A stretch of DNA of 41,957 bases, from assembly GCA_027459665.1 (NCBI GenBank), contig DAIDHN010000033.1:1-41957 (forward strand), read 5' to 3'. Made by a program: the position numbers and the translations under genes. The notes beneath the pieces are model-generated. The model saw only the letters and a program-made list of their open reading frames with translations. It searched no databases and was not told the origin of the DNA. The DNA is from Chthonomonadaceae bacterium (GTDB lineage: Bacteria; Armatimonadota; Chthonomonadetes; Chthonomonadales; Chthonomonadaceae). Below are positions 31,850 to 40,546 of this stretch, one piece after another; position 1 is the stretch's first letter, and each line of letters opens with the position of its first letter.

Positions 31850-33817
31850 ATGTATGAACTGCTCTCCCGCATCCACCAGCCATCCGATTTAAAATCACTG
31901 ACGCGCGATGAATTGAAGCAAATCACAGTGGAACTGCGGCAGGCTATTGTGGACAATCTTTCTAAAACCGGGGGGCACTTTGCCTCCGATCTGGGCACTG
32001 TAGAACTGATCACGGCCCTGCATGCTGTGTACAATGTGCCATCCGACAAAATTATCTGGGACACAGGGCACCAGTGTTACGCGCACAAAATGCTTACCGG
32101 CCGCCTGGATCGCTTCAGCACCCTGCGCCAGTACGGCGGCATCAGCGGATTTTTGCGCCGTGAAGAGAGTGAATACGATCTGTTTGGCGCAGGGCATGCA
32201 GGCACTTCCATTTCTGCCGCCTACGGTTTTGCAGTGGCGAGAGATATGGCCGGCCGCACTGCCGATGAGCATGTGCTGGCAGTAATTGGCGATGCTGCCA
32301 TGACAGCGGGGCTTGCGCTGGAAGGTCTGCACAATGCCGGGCACAGTAATCGAAATTTTGTGGTTATCTTGAACGACAACGATATGTCTATTGCCGAGAG
32401 CGTGGGCGCTTTAGCCACCTACCTGGCCAAACTGCGGGTTTCGCCGGTATACCAGACCATGGAAAGCCGCACCCGCGACCTGCTCAAAAATGTGCCGGGG
32501 CTGCCAGGTCAGCTGGTAACCCGCGCCGCCAGCAGCGTATTGAAACACAACCTGACGCACATGGTTTCCACACCTCATTCTGGCGTGCTTTTCGAGCAGT
32601 TGGGGTACCAGTATATCGGACCGGTAGACGGCCATGACCTCAACTTACTGATAGACCTCTTCAGCGCCATCAGGCACCTGAACGGCCCTGTATTTGTGCA
32701 TCTGCTCACAGTGAAGGGCAAGGGCTACGAGGAAGCGGAGGGCGATGCGCGCAAATGGCATGCTGTTACGCCCCCCATGTTTAGCGGTGCACCGGGCAGC
32801 AAGGGCGGAGTGCGTACCTGGACCTCCATTTTTAGCGCTGCTATGTTGGAGATGGCCGCAAAAGACAGCAAGATTGCGGCCATCACTGCCGCCATGCCAG
32901 ACGGCACTGGCCTTACTGCATTCAGCCAGAAGTTTCCTGACCGCTATTTTGACACCGCCATTGCCGAACAGCATGCGGTCTGTTTTGCTGCCGGTATGGC
33001 AGCCGAGGGCATGAAGCCAGTCACCGCGATTTATTCCACCTTTCTGCAGCGGGCATACGACATTGTGCTGCATGATGTAGCCATTCAGAACCTGCCCGTA
33101 CCGTTCTGCCTCGACCGTGCGGGCCTGGTGGGAGATGACGGCCCGACGCACCACGGCGTTTTTGATATTGCCTACCTGCGCCACATCCCCAACATGGCTC
33201 TGCTTGCACCCAAAGACGGGGAAGAGATGGACGACATGCTTCACTATATGCTTGAAAAACATGTAACCGGGCCGAATGCCGGCCCTATAGCGATTCGCTA
33301 TCCGCGCGGCAATGCTCCACAGGTAGAGTGGCCGCAGCCCTCGGCGCCGTTGGAGTATGGAAAGGCGGAAGTGCTGCAAAATGGCAGCGACATTGCTTTT
33401 CTGGCATACGGCAGCATGGTGGCCCCGGCTCTGGAGGCCGCGAATACCCTGCAGCAGGAAGGGATCAGCGTGCATCTGGTGAATCTGCGCTGGGCCAAGC
33501 CTCTCGACAGGGAGGCGGTGATAGAAGCTGCGCGCCTGACCGGGCGGGTGATTGTGATGGAAGAGGGCGTGGTGCAGGGGGGAGTTGGCTCTGCTGTGCT
33601 GGAAGTACTTTCAGAAGCCTCTCTGCCGCAGGTGCAAACCCGTTTGTTTGGGGTGCCCAACCGCTTTATAGAGCATGGCGCCATTCCCATTCTGCACCGG
33701 CTGTGCATGCTGACAGCACATGATTTTGCCGCCGCTGCAAGAGATATGATGGGAAGGCAGCAGCCTGACATGGAACCGCTGGCAGTGGTGGAAAAACACG
33801 AATCTCTCACTGCCTGA
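31850..33817 (+). CDS. dxs: 1-deoxy-D-xylulose-5-phosphate synthase
   Basis: A 655-residue thiamine-diphosphate enzyme joining pyruvate and glyceraldehyde 3-phosphate, the entry to the MEP isoprenoid pathway. Start at ATG 31850 (YELLSRIHQPSDLKSL), with AAGGGGA upstream; a longer frame from 31772 does not look homologous. Motifs: IIWDTGHQCYAHKMLTGR (H74 region), VIGDAAMTAGLALEGLHNAG with the ThDP/Mg Asn downstream in LNDNDMSI, HLLTVKGKGYEEAE, the catalytic Glu in DTAIAEQHAVCFAAGMA, and RAGLVGDDGPTHHGVFDIAYLR. It is full length with a normal C-terminal transketolase domain. It is followed after 29 nt by a sugar-phosphate-isomerase-like gene on the same strand. Confidence 0.96.
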   Translation: MYELLSRIHQPSDLKSLTRDELKQITVELRQAIVDNLSKTGGHFASDLGTVELITALHAVYNVPSDKIIWDTGHQCYAHKMLTGRLDRFSTLRQYGGISGFLRREESEYDLFGAGHAGTSISAAYGFAVARDMAGRTADEHVLAVIGDAAMTAGLALEGLHNAGHSNRNFVVILNDNDMSIAESVGALATYLAKLRVSPVYQTMESRTRDLLKNVPGLPGQLVTRAASSVLKHNLTHMVSTPHSGVLFEQLGYQYIGPVDGHDLNLLIDLFSAIRHLNGPVFVHLLTVKGKGYEEAEGDARKWHAVTPPMFSGAPGSKGGVRTWTSIFSAAMLEMAAKDSKIAAITAAMPDGTGLTAFSQKFPDRYFDTAIAEQHAVCFAAGMAAEGMKPVTAIYSTFLQRAYDIVLHDVAIQNLPVPFCLDRAGLVGDDGPTHHGVFDIAYLRHIPNMALLAPKDGEEMDDMLHYMLEKHVTGPNAGPIAIRYPRGNAPQVEWPQPSAPLEYGKAEVLQNGSDIAFLAYGSMVAPALEAANTLQQEGISVHLVNLRWAKPLDREAVIEAARLTGRVIVMEEGVVQGGVGSAVLEVLSEASLPQVQTRLFGVPNRFIEHGAIPILHRLCMLTAHDFAAAARDMMGRQQPDMEPLAVVEKHESLTA

Positions 33818-33846
33818 GCAATCACTGTACGGAGGAATCTGTAACT

Positions 33847-34698
33847 ATGTACGTAGGTATTCTTACCGGCCCTTTTGCCGACGCCCCTCTGGAAAACGTA
33901 GCTGCCTTTGCCTCGGAATATGGCTTTGGCGGGCTGGAAGTGGTGACGGGACCGGGCAGCAGGCATCTTGACACCTCTTCGTATACTGCTGCACGGGCAG
34001 ATGAGGTGCGCGCTTTGATGGAGAAGCGCAACCTGATGATCTCTGGGCTGGCGGCCTATACCGATCTGACTCACCCAGACCCTGCCCGCCGTGAAATGAA
34101 TGTGCGCACGGTGCATACTGCCATACAAATCGCACACGATTTGGGGGTGGAAGTAGTGTGTACGCTGGCTGGCCTGCCGCCGCAGGGCAAAGACCGCATG
34201 AAGACCATTGAGGAAGACTGCAAGGCGGTGTTTCCTCCGCTGCTCGACTTTGCCGCAGAAAAAAATGTGAAGCTGGCCCTGGAAAACTGGACTGCCACCA
34301 ACATTCAGAACCTGGCGCACTGGCAGAAAATGTTTGAGACCCTGCCGCATGACAATTTCGGCCTCAATTTCGACCCGTCGCATCTCTACTGGCAGGGCAT
34401 AGATGTGATTGCGGCCGTAGATGAGTTTGGCAAGAGAATATTTCACTCGCACGGCAAAGACACAGAAATCAATGAAAAGACGCTGCGAAGGGTGGGCAAC
34501 CAGGGAAGCGGCTGGTGGAGGTACGTTATCCCGGGGCTGGGTAGGGTTCCCTGGGGAGAATATATCTCTGCACTGCGCCGCAATGGATACAGCGGCGTGA
34601 TCTCTATAGAGCATGAAGACGGTGCCATGGAACGGGAAGAAGGCTTTCTCGTTGGCAAAAAATATCTGGAGCAGTACTTTGTACCCTCTTTGGCATAG
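33847..34698 (+). CDS. Sugar phosphate isomerase/epimerase-like TIM-barrel protein (AP endonuclease 2 family)
   Basis: A 283-residue xylose-isomerase-like TIM barrel protein. CGGAGGA lies before the ATG. Metal-site style motifs appear: GFGGLEVVTGPG, HTAIQIAHDLGVEVVCTLAG, VKLALENWTAT (Glu), FGLNFDPSHLYWQGID (Asp/His), FHSHGKDTEI (His) and GYSGVISIEHEDG (Glu/His). These make up the divalent-metal ligand set of the family. Its substrate cannot be told from sequence. There is no signal peptide, so it is cytosolic. It sits 29 nt after dxs and 34 nt before lnt, probably in one transcript. Confidence 0.85.
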   Translation: MYVGILTGPFADAPLENVAAFASEYGFGGLEVVTGPGSRHLDTSSYTAARADEVRALMEKRNLMISGLAAYTDLTHPDPARREMNVRTVHTAIQIAHDLGVEVVCTLAGLPPQGKDRMKTIEEDCKAVFPPLLDFAAEKNVKLALENWTATNIQNLAHWQKMFETLPHDNFGLNFDPSHLYWQGIDVIAAVDEFGKRIFHSHGKDTEINEKTLRRVGNQGSGWWRYVIPGLGRVPWGEYISALRRNGYSGVISIEHEDGAMEREEGFLVGKKYLEQYFVPSLA

Positions 34699-34732
34699 TG
34701 TTCAAGCACAGCTCCACCAAAGGCAATAATGA

Positions 34733-36307
34733 GTGACTGTTGCAGAAACACCCCGTTCGGATTCATCGGAAGCAGGCCCGGAGCTTAAAAAAAAGCAGGG
34801 CCTGCGCCTCGCTTTGCTAGCCGGCATCCTCTTCTGGCTCTCTGGGCCGCCTGTAGGCATCTGGCCGCTGGCATGGGTAGCGCTGGCGCCGCTCATAGTG
34901 AGCATTTGGAGAGCCAAACATGCCCGCCAGGCAGCATGGAGAGGCTATCTGTTTGGCTGGGCGTATCTTGGCCCGGTCTGGTACTGGGTGGGCTTTACTA
35001 TTGTTGGCTGGACTTCATCGCCTATCGGCTGGCTGGCCTGGTTTGGCCTCACTCTGGTGCTGGCGCTGTTTTATGCAATTTTTGCCGCTGCAGCATGGTT
35101 TCTTTCGCGGCGCACTGAGGGCAAAACGCGCATGTTCGGCATTGCTGCGCTCTGGGTGGTGATGGAATGGGCGCGTACGCTGGGGCCAGTCTCAATGCCC
35201 TGGGCGCAGCTGAGCTATACACAGTATCACTTTCTGCCTGTGGTACAGATTGCCGACATCACAGGGGCGTACGGGGTAAGCTTTCTGCTGATTCTTGTGA
35301 GCGCTGCAGCCGCGCACTTTTGGGAATATGGCCGGGAAGATGGAGGCAAAGACCCGCTCTGGATGGCAGGCATGTTGGCTGTAATGGTTTGTTTGTATGG
35401 CACCGCACGCATGCAGCAGCACGACAGGGGAACGCCGCTGGTAGTGGCCGATATGCAGACGGGTATATCCAGCTTCAATGTGCCCTCTTCTGGAGAGATG
35501 TACGCTTCGATGCAAAGTCTGGTGCAGAAAGCCGCCAGCCATAGGCCGGCCCCGCAGCTGTACGTATGGCCCGAAACCGCCGCCCCCCAGGATGCGCTGC
35601 ACAACTTTAGAAGCACCAGGTTTTTTCGTGACATGGCGCGCAATAATCATGCTGCGGTAGATACCGGCACAGTAATTTATGGTCAGCGCACCAACTCTGA
35701 AACCAATTCCACGCTTCTCTTCACGCCCGATCAGGCTCGACCAGACCGTTACGACAAGCAGCAGCTGGTTCCGTTTGGCGAATTCATCCCTTTTCGCGCT
35801 CTGGTTGGACCATTGATTGGGCACGCGTTCAGCCTGCCGCCCGATGACATGACGCCCGGCACAGCGCCCCATGTGCTGCGCGGCAGCGTGGAGGGGACTC
35901 CGCTGGCGCTTGGTCCGTTTATCTGCTACGAATCGATGTATCCGTGTTTGCCGCGTGAAATGACTGCAGAGGGCGCTAACCTGCTTGTTACGCAGAGCAA
36001 CGACAGCTGGTTTCGCAGCGCCGCGGCCAGAGAACAGCACCTTTCGGCGGTAGTGCTGAGGGCTGTAGAAAACCGCAGGGAGGTTGTGCGGTCTACCACC
36101 ACAGGCATTACCTGCATTATAGATGCCGAGGGCAGGGTGGTAAAACGCCTTCCTCTGGATGATACAGGGGCGATTGTGGCTGTGGTGCAGTGCCTGAAGG
36201 GAGAAACACTCTATACGCGCCTGGGTGACTGGTTTGTGCTGCTTTGCTTTCTGGTATCTTTCTGGCTGGTTAAGCCCTGGCAGGCATCTGCCTGGAAACG
36301 CAAATGA
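34733..36307 (+). CDS. lnt: Apolipoprotein N-acyltransferase
   Basis: A 524-residue inner-membrane enzyme that adds the third acyl chain to lipoproteins. The start is GTG, with AAAGG upstream. The first ~230 residues hold six or so membrane segments (LALLAGILFWLSG, WVALAPLIVSIW, WYWVGFTIVGW, LALFYAIFAAAAWFL, SFLLILVSAAAAHF, MLAVMVCLYG). The nitrilase domain follows, with triad E281 (LYVWPETAAP), K342 (RYDKQQLVPFGEF) and C398 (PFICYES), then NDSWF...QHL and a final membrane helix. Its presence supports a diderm-type envelope with triacylated lipoproteins. The stop overlaps the next gene's ATG (ATGA). Confidence 0.95.
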   Translation: MTVAETPRSDSSEAGPELKKKQGLRLALLAGILFWLSGPPVGIWPLAWVALAPLIVSIWRAKHARQAAWRGYLFGWAYLGPVWYWVGFTIVGWTSSPIGWLAWFGLTLVLALFYAIFAAAAWFLSRRTEGKTRMFGIAALWVVMEWARTLGPVSMPWAQLSYTQYHFLPVVQIADITGAYGVSFLLILVSAAAAHFWEYGREDGGKDPLWMAGMLAVMVCLYGTARMQQHDRGTPLVVADMQTGISSFNVPSSGEMYASMQSLVQKAASHRPAPQLYVWPETAAPQDALHNFRSTRFFRDMARNNHAAVDTGTVIYGQRTNSETNSTLLFTPDQARPDRYDKQQLVPFGEFIPFRALVGPLIGHAFSLPPDDMTPGTAPHVLRGSVEGTPLALGPFICYESMYPCLPREMTAEGANLLVTQSNDSWFRSAAAREQHLSAVVLRAVENRREVVRSTTTGITCIIDAEGRVVKRLPLDDTGAIVAVVQCLKGETLYTRLGDWFVLLCFLVSFWLVKPWQASAWKRK

Positions 36308-37017
36308 AGCTGCAGCGTGTTGAGATTGCCTGGCAGGAAGGTTTTCTCAATGGCCTGCTTTATTTGCCGGATTGCGAAGTGCGTGCCTCGGCAGTAGTGT
36401 TGACTCATGGTTTGACAGCAGGCAAATATGGAATGGATGCGCTTGCCTCTGCACTGGCGCTGAAGGGCTACCCTGCTCTTGCCTACGATCTGGCTGGGCA
36501 TAAACTGGGCGCTACCGGGGGCGAAATGCATTACATTCGCCAGGCAGTTGAAAATGTGGAAGCAGCCGCGCAGTACATGAAGGAGACGCTGCAGATGCAG
36601 AAACTGGTGCTTGCCGGGCATTCGCTGGGAGGGCTTTGCTCTCTGGCGGCTGCCGCAAGGTATGCAGATGCAGTGGTGTGCATTACAGCGGGCACTGAAC
36701 CTCTGCGCGGATTTTCGGGCGCTGTGGGAAAGGCGATGCTGCAGCAGCGCGGCGACTATGTGGCAGGAGCAAATTTATATGCGCTGCTTGAGCAGCTGAA
36801 TGCAATGGTAGAACACCTGCCGCCCCTGCCGCCCCAGCTGCCGGCTCTGTTTATAGCAGGCAGACACGATGTACTGGTAACGCCCCAGCAGGTGGAAGAC
36901 CTGCGCCGCCGCCTTACCGCAAAGGCTGATTTTTTACTGGCAGATACTACGCATATGGAAGCGCCGGCCAAATGCCGCTCCAGCATTGTCGGCTGGCTGA
37001 TAGAAAACCGTTTCTAG
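36304..37017 (+). CDS. Alpha/beta hydrolase (dienelactone-hydrolase-like)
   Basis: A 237-residue cytosolic hydrolase whose ATG overlaps the lnt stop by 4 nt, so it is translationally coupled. Features: VVLTHGLTAGKYGMD oxyanion region, YDLAGHKLGATGG, nucleophile S107 in LAGHSLGG, the acidic residue in FIAGRHDVLVTPQQV and the His in DTTHMEAP. The substrate is not predictable; the link with lnt may be only transcriptional. Confidence 0.85.
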   Translation: MKLQRVEIAWQEGFLNGLLYLPDCEVRASAVVLTHGLTAGKYGMDALASALALKGYPALAYDLAGHKLGATGGEMHYIRQAVENVEAAAQYMKETLQMQKLVLAGHSLGGLCSLAAAARYADAVVCITAGTEPLRGFSGAVGKAMLQQRGDYVAGANLYALLEQLNAMVEHLPPLPPQLPALFIAGRHDVLVTPQQVEDLRRRLTAKADFLLADTTHMEAPAKCRSSIVGWLIENRF

Positions 37018-37023
37018 CGCAGG

Positions 37024-37578
37024 CTACCGTTCTTTCAGCGCCTGCTGCAGCGCAGAACGAAAAGTGGTCTCAGACACAGCTCCCTGCCAGGTTTTTGCAA
37101 CTTTGCCATTTCTGTCTATGAGCAGGGTAGTGGGCAGTATGCCCCGATCGAGAGGGTCGGGCCGGCCGGTATCTGCCAGCAGGATGGGGTAGGGAATGTG
37201 TTCTTTTGCCGCAAAGCTGCGCACCTGCCCTGCATTTTCACCTCCGGCCTCAATGCCGATTATTTTCACTCCTTCTGCTTTGAACCGGCGGCTTAAATGA
37301 ATCAGTCCCGGCAGCTCTTCCCGGCAGGGCGGGCACCAGGTGGCCCAGAAATTGATGAGGGCCACATGGCCTTTGAGATCGTCTGTCTGCCAGGCAGCAC
37401 CCTGCAGCGTACTCGCCGCCATTTGAGGCAGACTGGAGCGTTTGGCAGCAGGGATGAGTATGCTGTTTTGGTCTGTTACCAACCCGATTTGGTATGCTGC
37501 CAGCCAGGCTATGCAGAGTGCTGCCAAGAGCAGCATGAAGCGTTCGTAGCGCTTATTTGCCGAATGCGTCTGCTGCAT
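37024..37578 (-). CDS. TlpA-like membrane-anchored thiol-disulfide oxidoreductase
   Basis: A 184-residue protein starting at ATG 37578; the frame extends far upstream through the neighbouring gene but that part is antisense noise. One membrane segment at ~14-32 (FMLLLAALCIAWLAAYQIGLV), then a thioredoxin fold with the active site C82-x-x-C85 in NFWATWCPPCREELP, IIGIEAGGENAG and the cis-Pro in GILPTTLLIDRNG. TlpA/ResA-type proteins reduce disulfides outside the membrane, for example during cytochrome c maturation. It follows the ArsR gene with a 5-nt gap, so it is probably in one operon. Confidence 0.9.
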   Translation of the reverse strand: MQQTHSANKRYERFMLLLAALCIAWLAAYQIGLVTDQNSILIPAAKRSSLPQMAASTLQGAAWQTDDLKGHVALINFWATWCPPCREELPGLIHLSRRFKAEGVKIIGIEAGGENAGQVRSFAAKEHIPYPILLADTGRPDPLDRGILPTTLLIDRNGKVAKTWQGAVSETTFRSALQQALKER

Positions 37579-37583
37579 GTTCG

Positions 37584-37883
37584 CTAGTGCCTGCGTATGC
37601 AGTCGAGCAAAAGCAGTACGTTGTGGTTTACTACCTGATAGTAAACCTGGTTGCCGTGCCGTTTTGCTTCCAGCACCCCCTGGTCTTTCAGTATGCGAAG
37701 CTGCTGGCTCACAATGGCCTGAGATTGCTGGCATGCCTCTACAATGTGTGTCACATTGCAGGGCATTTGCTCGTTTGCAAGAAAATCCAGAATGCGCAGG
37801 CGTATGGGGTGTGCAGTATGGCGTATCACCGGGGCAATGCGTTCCAGTGTTTCCATATCGATGAGCGTATGTTCGGTTTTCAT
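37584..37883 (-). CDS. ArsR-family winged-helix regulator
   Basis: A 99-residue repressor from ATG 37883, with AGAGGA 5 nt upstream. The winged helix is clear: IAPVIRHTAHPIRLRILDFLANE, then VTHIVEACQQSQAIVSQQLRILKDQGVLEAKRHGNQVYYQV. There are cysteines at 42, 51 and 95, which could sense metal, thiol or redox state, but they do not form a textbook ArsR/SmtB metal site. It is cotranscribed with a TlpA-like redox protein. A palindrome upstream is the likely operator. Confidence 0.88.
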   Translation of the reverse strand: MKTEHTLIDMETLERIAPVIRHTAHPIRLRILDFLANEQMPCNVTHIVEACQQSQAIVSQQLRILKDQGVLEAKRHGNQVYYQVVNHNVLLLLDCIRRH

Positions 37884-37906
37884 TGCGTCCTCTTTTTCAA
37901 AATAGT

Positions 37907-37920
37907 TATATTGCAATATA
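37907..37920. promoter_or_regulatory. Candidate ArsR operator
   Basis: TATATTGCAATATA, a perfect 14-bp palindrome, lies 24 nt upstream of the arsR-like ATG. It is flanked by ATAGTT and AACTAT, and overlaps TATAGT/TATATT -10-like sequences on the - strand. Confidence 0.6.
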
Positions 37921-37927
37921 GAACTAT

Positions 37928-38406
37928 ACGCAAATACCGCAGCTTTGGTTCCTTGCGTGCAGAAGAGGAACTTTTTTATATGCAGCATGGTTAAGAGTAT
38001 TGGTGAAACAACATCGGTCAGTAATGCATTATAAATATAAAATAACAATCTTGATTTGGCATAAACTATATTATTTGCTCATGCCAGCATGCAGCGCGCA
38101 GCGGCAAAGCTGTTGTAAAGCTGCCTGCAGGCATGCAATTGAACGTATTTACTCTGGACAATGGTATTGCAGTATGGTAAAACAGGCAATAATACATTGC
38201 TGTTGAAGTATTAAAAATGGATAATTGGTATTCTGAAGTTTGGTTGAATTCGTTTCAAAGGGGATGACTTTTTATTGACAGAGTTAGGTGCAATGCAACA
38301 AAATTACTGATTGCGTTACTAATAATGTGCGCAACCAGAGAGTTAAGATATAGAAAGAACATTCCGGCAGCTCTGCCGACCATGCAGGAACAATAAGCAT
38401 TAATAT
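37928..38406. other. AT-rich intergenic region
   Basis: About 480 nt between divergent genes with no supported coding frame. It holds a promoter candidate at 38275, a small TGCCTGCAGGCA palindrome near 38120, and AGTTAAGATAT at 38341-38351, which recurs at 31751-31761 upstream of dxs. Confidence 0.4.
38275..38304 (+). promoter_or_regulatory. Possible promoter of the glycosyltransferase gene
   Basis: TTGACA (38275-38280), 18-bp spacer, CAAAAT (38299-38304), about 100 nt before the glycosyltransferase start. The -10 is weak. Confidence 0.4.
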
Positions 38407-39564
38407 ATGAAACTAGCTAACATACTATATGTACATCATAGTGGAACGCTAGCAGGAGGTGATATTGCCCTGCTTCGACAGATAGCAGCACTGGACAAAA
38501 ATCTATATCATACTCATGTAACTCTTTTTGAAGAGGGACCTCTCTTGGAACTGCTTCGCTGCCGCGGCATCAGTGCCGAGGTGTTACAGGGTTTTGGCTC
38601 TCTTTCCAGGCAGAAGAAGGAGAATATGAAAGGGATTTCCCTGCTGAACCTTTCTACAGCCGGGCAGATTTCGGCCCTGATCGGGGCTTTGCAGGGAGTA
38701 ATGCTTTCCAGGCAGATTGCTTTGGTGCACACCAATACGCTGAAAGCGCATCTGCCAGGGGGGCTGGCTGCTCGCAGATTAGGTTTGCCGCTGGTATGGC
38801 ATATGCATGACCGCATTGCACCAGATTACCTGCCGCGCCCCATGGTTGCCCTGCTGCGCAAAACGGCTCGCTGGCTGCCAGATACAGTGATTGCTAATTC
38901 TGTGTGCACACTGCGTACGCTGCAACTTCCCCGCCGCAAGCCGGCTGCGGTGGTGTATCCCGGTCTGCCCCTGGATGAGGCTGTTATAGGGCGTCCCCCG
39001 GTTTTTGATGCTCCTGTGATAGGGATGGTCGGCCGATTTGCACCCTGGAAGGGGCAGCATGTGTTTCTGGAGGCAGCTTCCCTGGCGGTAAAGAAAGCAC
39101 CAGGCTTGCGTTTCAGACTGATTGGAGCGCCGCTGTTTGGCGAGGATGATTATGCGCTGCGGTTAAAACAGCAGGCAAAGGAAGCCGGCCTTGAAGACAA
39201 ACTGGAGTACACTGGCTTTCGGAATGATATACCCCAGCAGGTGGCTGATCTGGATATGCTGGTACACTGCTCTATTATTGGAGAACCTTTTGGACAGGTG
39301 ATTGTGGAGGGGATGGCGGCAGAACGGCCAGTGATTGCTTCGCAAGGCGGCGGGGCGCTGGAAATAATTCAGGATGGCATAAATGGCATACTTACTCCAA
39401 TGGGAGACGCCCAGGCTTTGGCAGATGCCATGCTGAAAATTGTGCAAAATGCTGAAGCGTCGGTCGAAATGGGAAAGAAAGCCAGAGAGAGAGTGCTGGC
39501 AAAGTTTACAATAGATAAAACTGCAGATGCGGTAGAGGCCGTGTATTCCCGCCTTCTTGCCTGA
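38407..39564 (+). CDS. GT4-family glycosyltransferase
   Basis: A 385-residue GT-B enzyme likely adding a hexose to a cell-surface glycan or lipid. The N-terminal acceptor domain opens with ILYVHHSGTLAGGDIALLRQIAAL and includes LVHTNTLKAHLPGGLAAR and VWHMHDRIAPDY. The C-terminal donor domain has VIGMVGRFAPWKGQHVFLEAA, LEYTGFRNDIPQQVADLDMLVH and the E-x7-E motif in EPFGQVIVEGMAAERPVIA. The ribosome-binding site is poor (AATAAGCATTAATAT). It is followed after 77 nt by an EEP-family gene, with two hairpins between. Confidence 0.92.
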   Translation: MKLANILYVHHSGTLAGGDIALLRQIAALDKNLYHTHVTLFEEGPLLELLRCRGISAEVLQGFGSLSRQKKENMKGISLLNLSTAGQISALIGALQGVMLSRQIALVHTNTLKAHLPGGLAARRLGLPLVWHMHDRIAPDYLPRPMVALLRKTARWLPDTVIANSVCTLRTLQLPRRKPAAVVYPGLPLDEAVIGRPPVFDAPVIGMVGRFAPWKGQHVFLEAASLAVKKAPGLRFRLIGAPLFGEDDYALRLKQQAKEAGLEDKLEYTGFRNDIPQQVADLDMLVHCSIIGEPFGQVIVEGMAAERPVIASQGGGALEIIQDGINGILTPMGDAQALADAMLKIVQNAEASVEMGKKARERVLAKFTIDKTADAVEAVYSRLLA

Positions 39565-39574
39565 GAAACGGGTT

Positions 39575-39606
39575 CAGGCGGGGTACGCCTGTCAGGTTCT
39601 GCCTGA
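39575..39606 (+). terminator. Two consecutive hairpins after the glycosyltransferase gene
   Basis: CAGGCG-GGGTA-CGCCTG (39575-39591) is followed at once by TCAGG-TTCTG-CCTGA (39592-39606) and then CTGTTTGC. The tail is only weakly T-rich, so this may be an attenuator or processing site. Confidence 0.4.
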
Positions 39607-39641
39607 CTGTTTGCAATGCAGCATTAGAGAAGGAAGCGTCT

Positions 39642-40343
39642 GTGACAACTCTGCGTATCCTTACCTGGAACATTCATGGGGGAAAGGGAGTGGATGGCAG
39701 GCGCAGCATAAAGCGCATTGCAGAGGTTATCCTTCAGGTTCATCCACATATTGTCTGCTTGCAGGAAGTACACCAGCGTACCTTGTGGGGCGGTATGCAA
39801 AATCAGCCGGGCATGTTGCAGCAGCTGCTTGCAATGGATGCGAGGTTTTTGCGATGCCTCAACTATGGCATTGGCGGGGAAGGTATCTGGATAGGTTCGA
39901 TTCTGCCAGTGCTGCAGAGCGGCAGCATATTTTTGCCCTCTGTAAGAGAGCGGCGCGGCTTGCTCTGGATAGAAGTGCAGGTTCGGCATGCAGTGCGCGC
40001 CAGAGTGTTTTGCACTCACTGGGGCTTGAAACGCGATGAAAGAGCAAGGCAGGCAGAGTTGGTGTGTCAGCAGCTGCATTCAAGTTCTCTGCCTGCCCTG
40101 TTTTGTGGCGATTTGAATGATGCGCCCGGGCAGCCATGCATAGATATGTTGCTTGAATCGGCGGGAATGCAGGATGCCGGAGCGAAAAGGCAGTGCAGCA
40201 CATTTCCCTCGGCAGCCCCTTCTCACCGAATAGACTACTGCATGGCTACACAGCACTGGCGGCTGGCAGATGAGGTTACAATGGGAGGCTGTACTGCTTC
40301 TGATCATTTACCATTGTGGGCTGAGTGGGTTTTGGCAGAATGA
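39642..40343 (+). CDS. Endonuclease/exonuclease/phosphatase (EEP) family protein
   Basis: A 233-residue Mg-dependent phosphodiesterase-fold protein. The start is GTG with AAGGAAG upstream. Catalytic blocks: RILTWNIHGGKG (N10), VCLQEVHQ (E42), FCTHWGLKRDERARQAEL, LFCGDLNDAPGQP (Asp/Asn), SHRIDYCM, and ASDHLPLWAEW with the terminal Asp-His. All residues of the family's active site seem present. The family spans nucleases and phosphatases (including lipid and sugar phosphatases), so the substrate is open. No signal peptide is visible. Confidence 0.9.
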   Translation: MTTLRILTWNIHGGKGVDGRRSIKRIAEVILQVHPHIVCLQEVHQRTLWGGMQNQPGMLQQLLAMDARFLRCLNYGIGGEGIWIGSILPVLQSGSIFLPSVRERRGLLWIEVQVRHAVRARVFCTHWGLKRDERARQAELVCQQLHSSSLPALFCGDLNDAPGQPCIDMLLESAGMQDAGAKRQCSTFPSAAPSHRIDYCMATQHWRLADEVTMGGCTASDHLPLWAEWVLAE

Positions 40344-40488
40344 GTGCGCTGCGGGCAAATAGAATTAAGATCAATAAAATTCTGTCTGCAGCATGCCCTG
40401 CCTGCCTCCGTTTGCGGCTTGTTGTATTGATTGTGCTAAAACACTTCTCCCCTGCCTCTGCTGTTTGTAAATATTCACTCTCCTAAAG

Positions 40489-40497
40489 TGTTACAAT
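40489..40497 (+). promoter_or_regulatory. Extended -10 promoter of the BTAD regulator
   Basis: TGTTACAAT is a TGn extended -10 with TACAAT, 49 nt before the ATG; no good -35 at normal spacing. An AAAGG lies ~12 nt before the start codon. Confidence 0.45.
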
Positions 40498-40546
40498 GTA
40501 GTACTGTGTTTCAGATGCTTTGTGTTAAAGAAAGGCAGCTCACTTT

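Noticed and set aside
33298-34614. 438-codon open frame on the - strand
   Set aside because: Antisense to dxs and the sugar-phosphate-isomerase-like gene, low-complexity composition and no family features.
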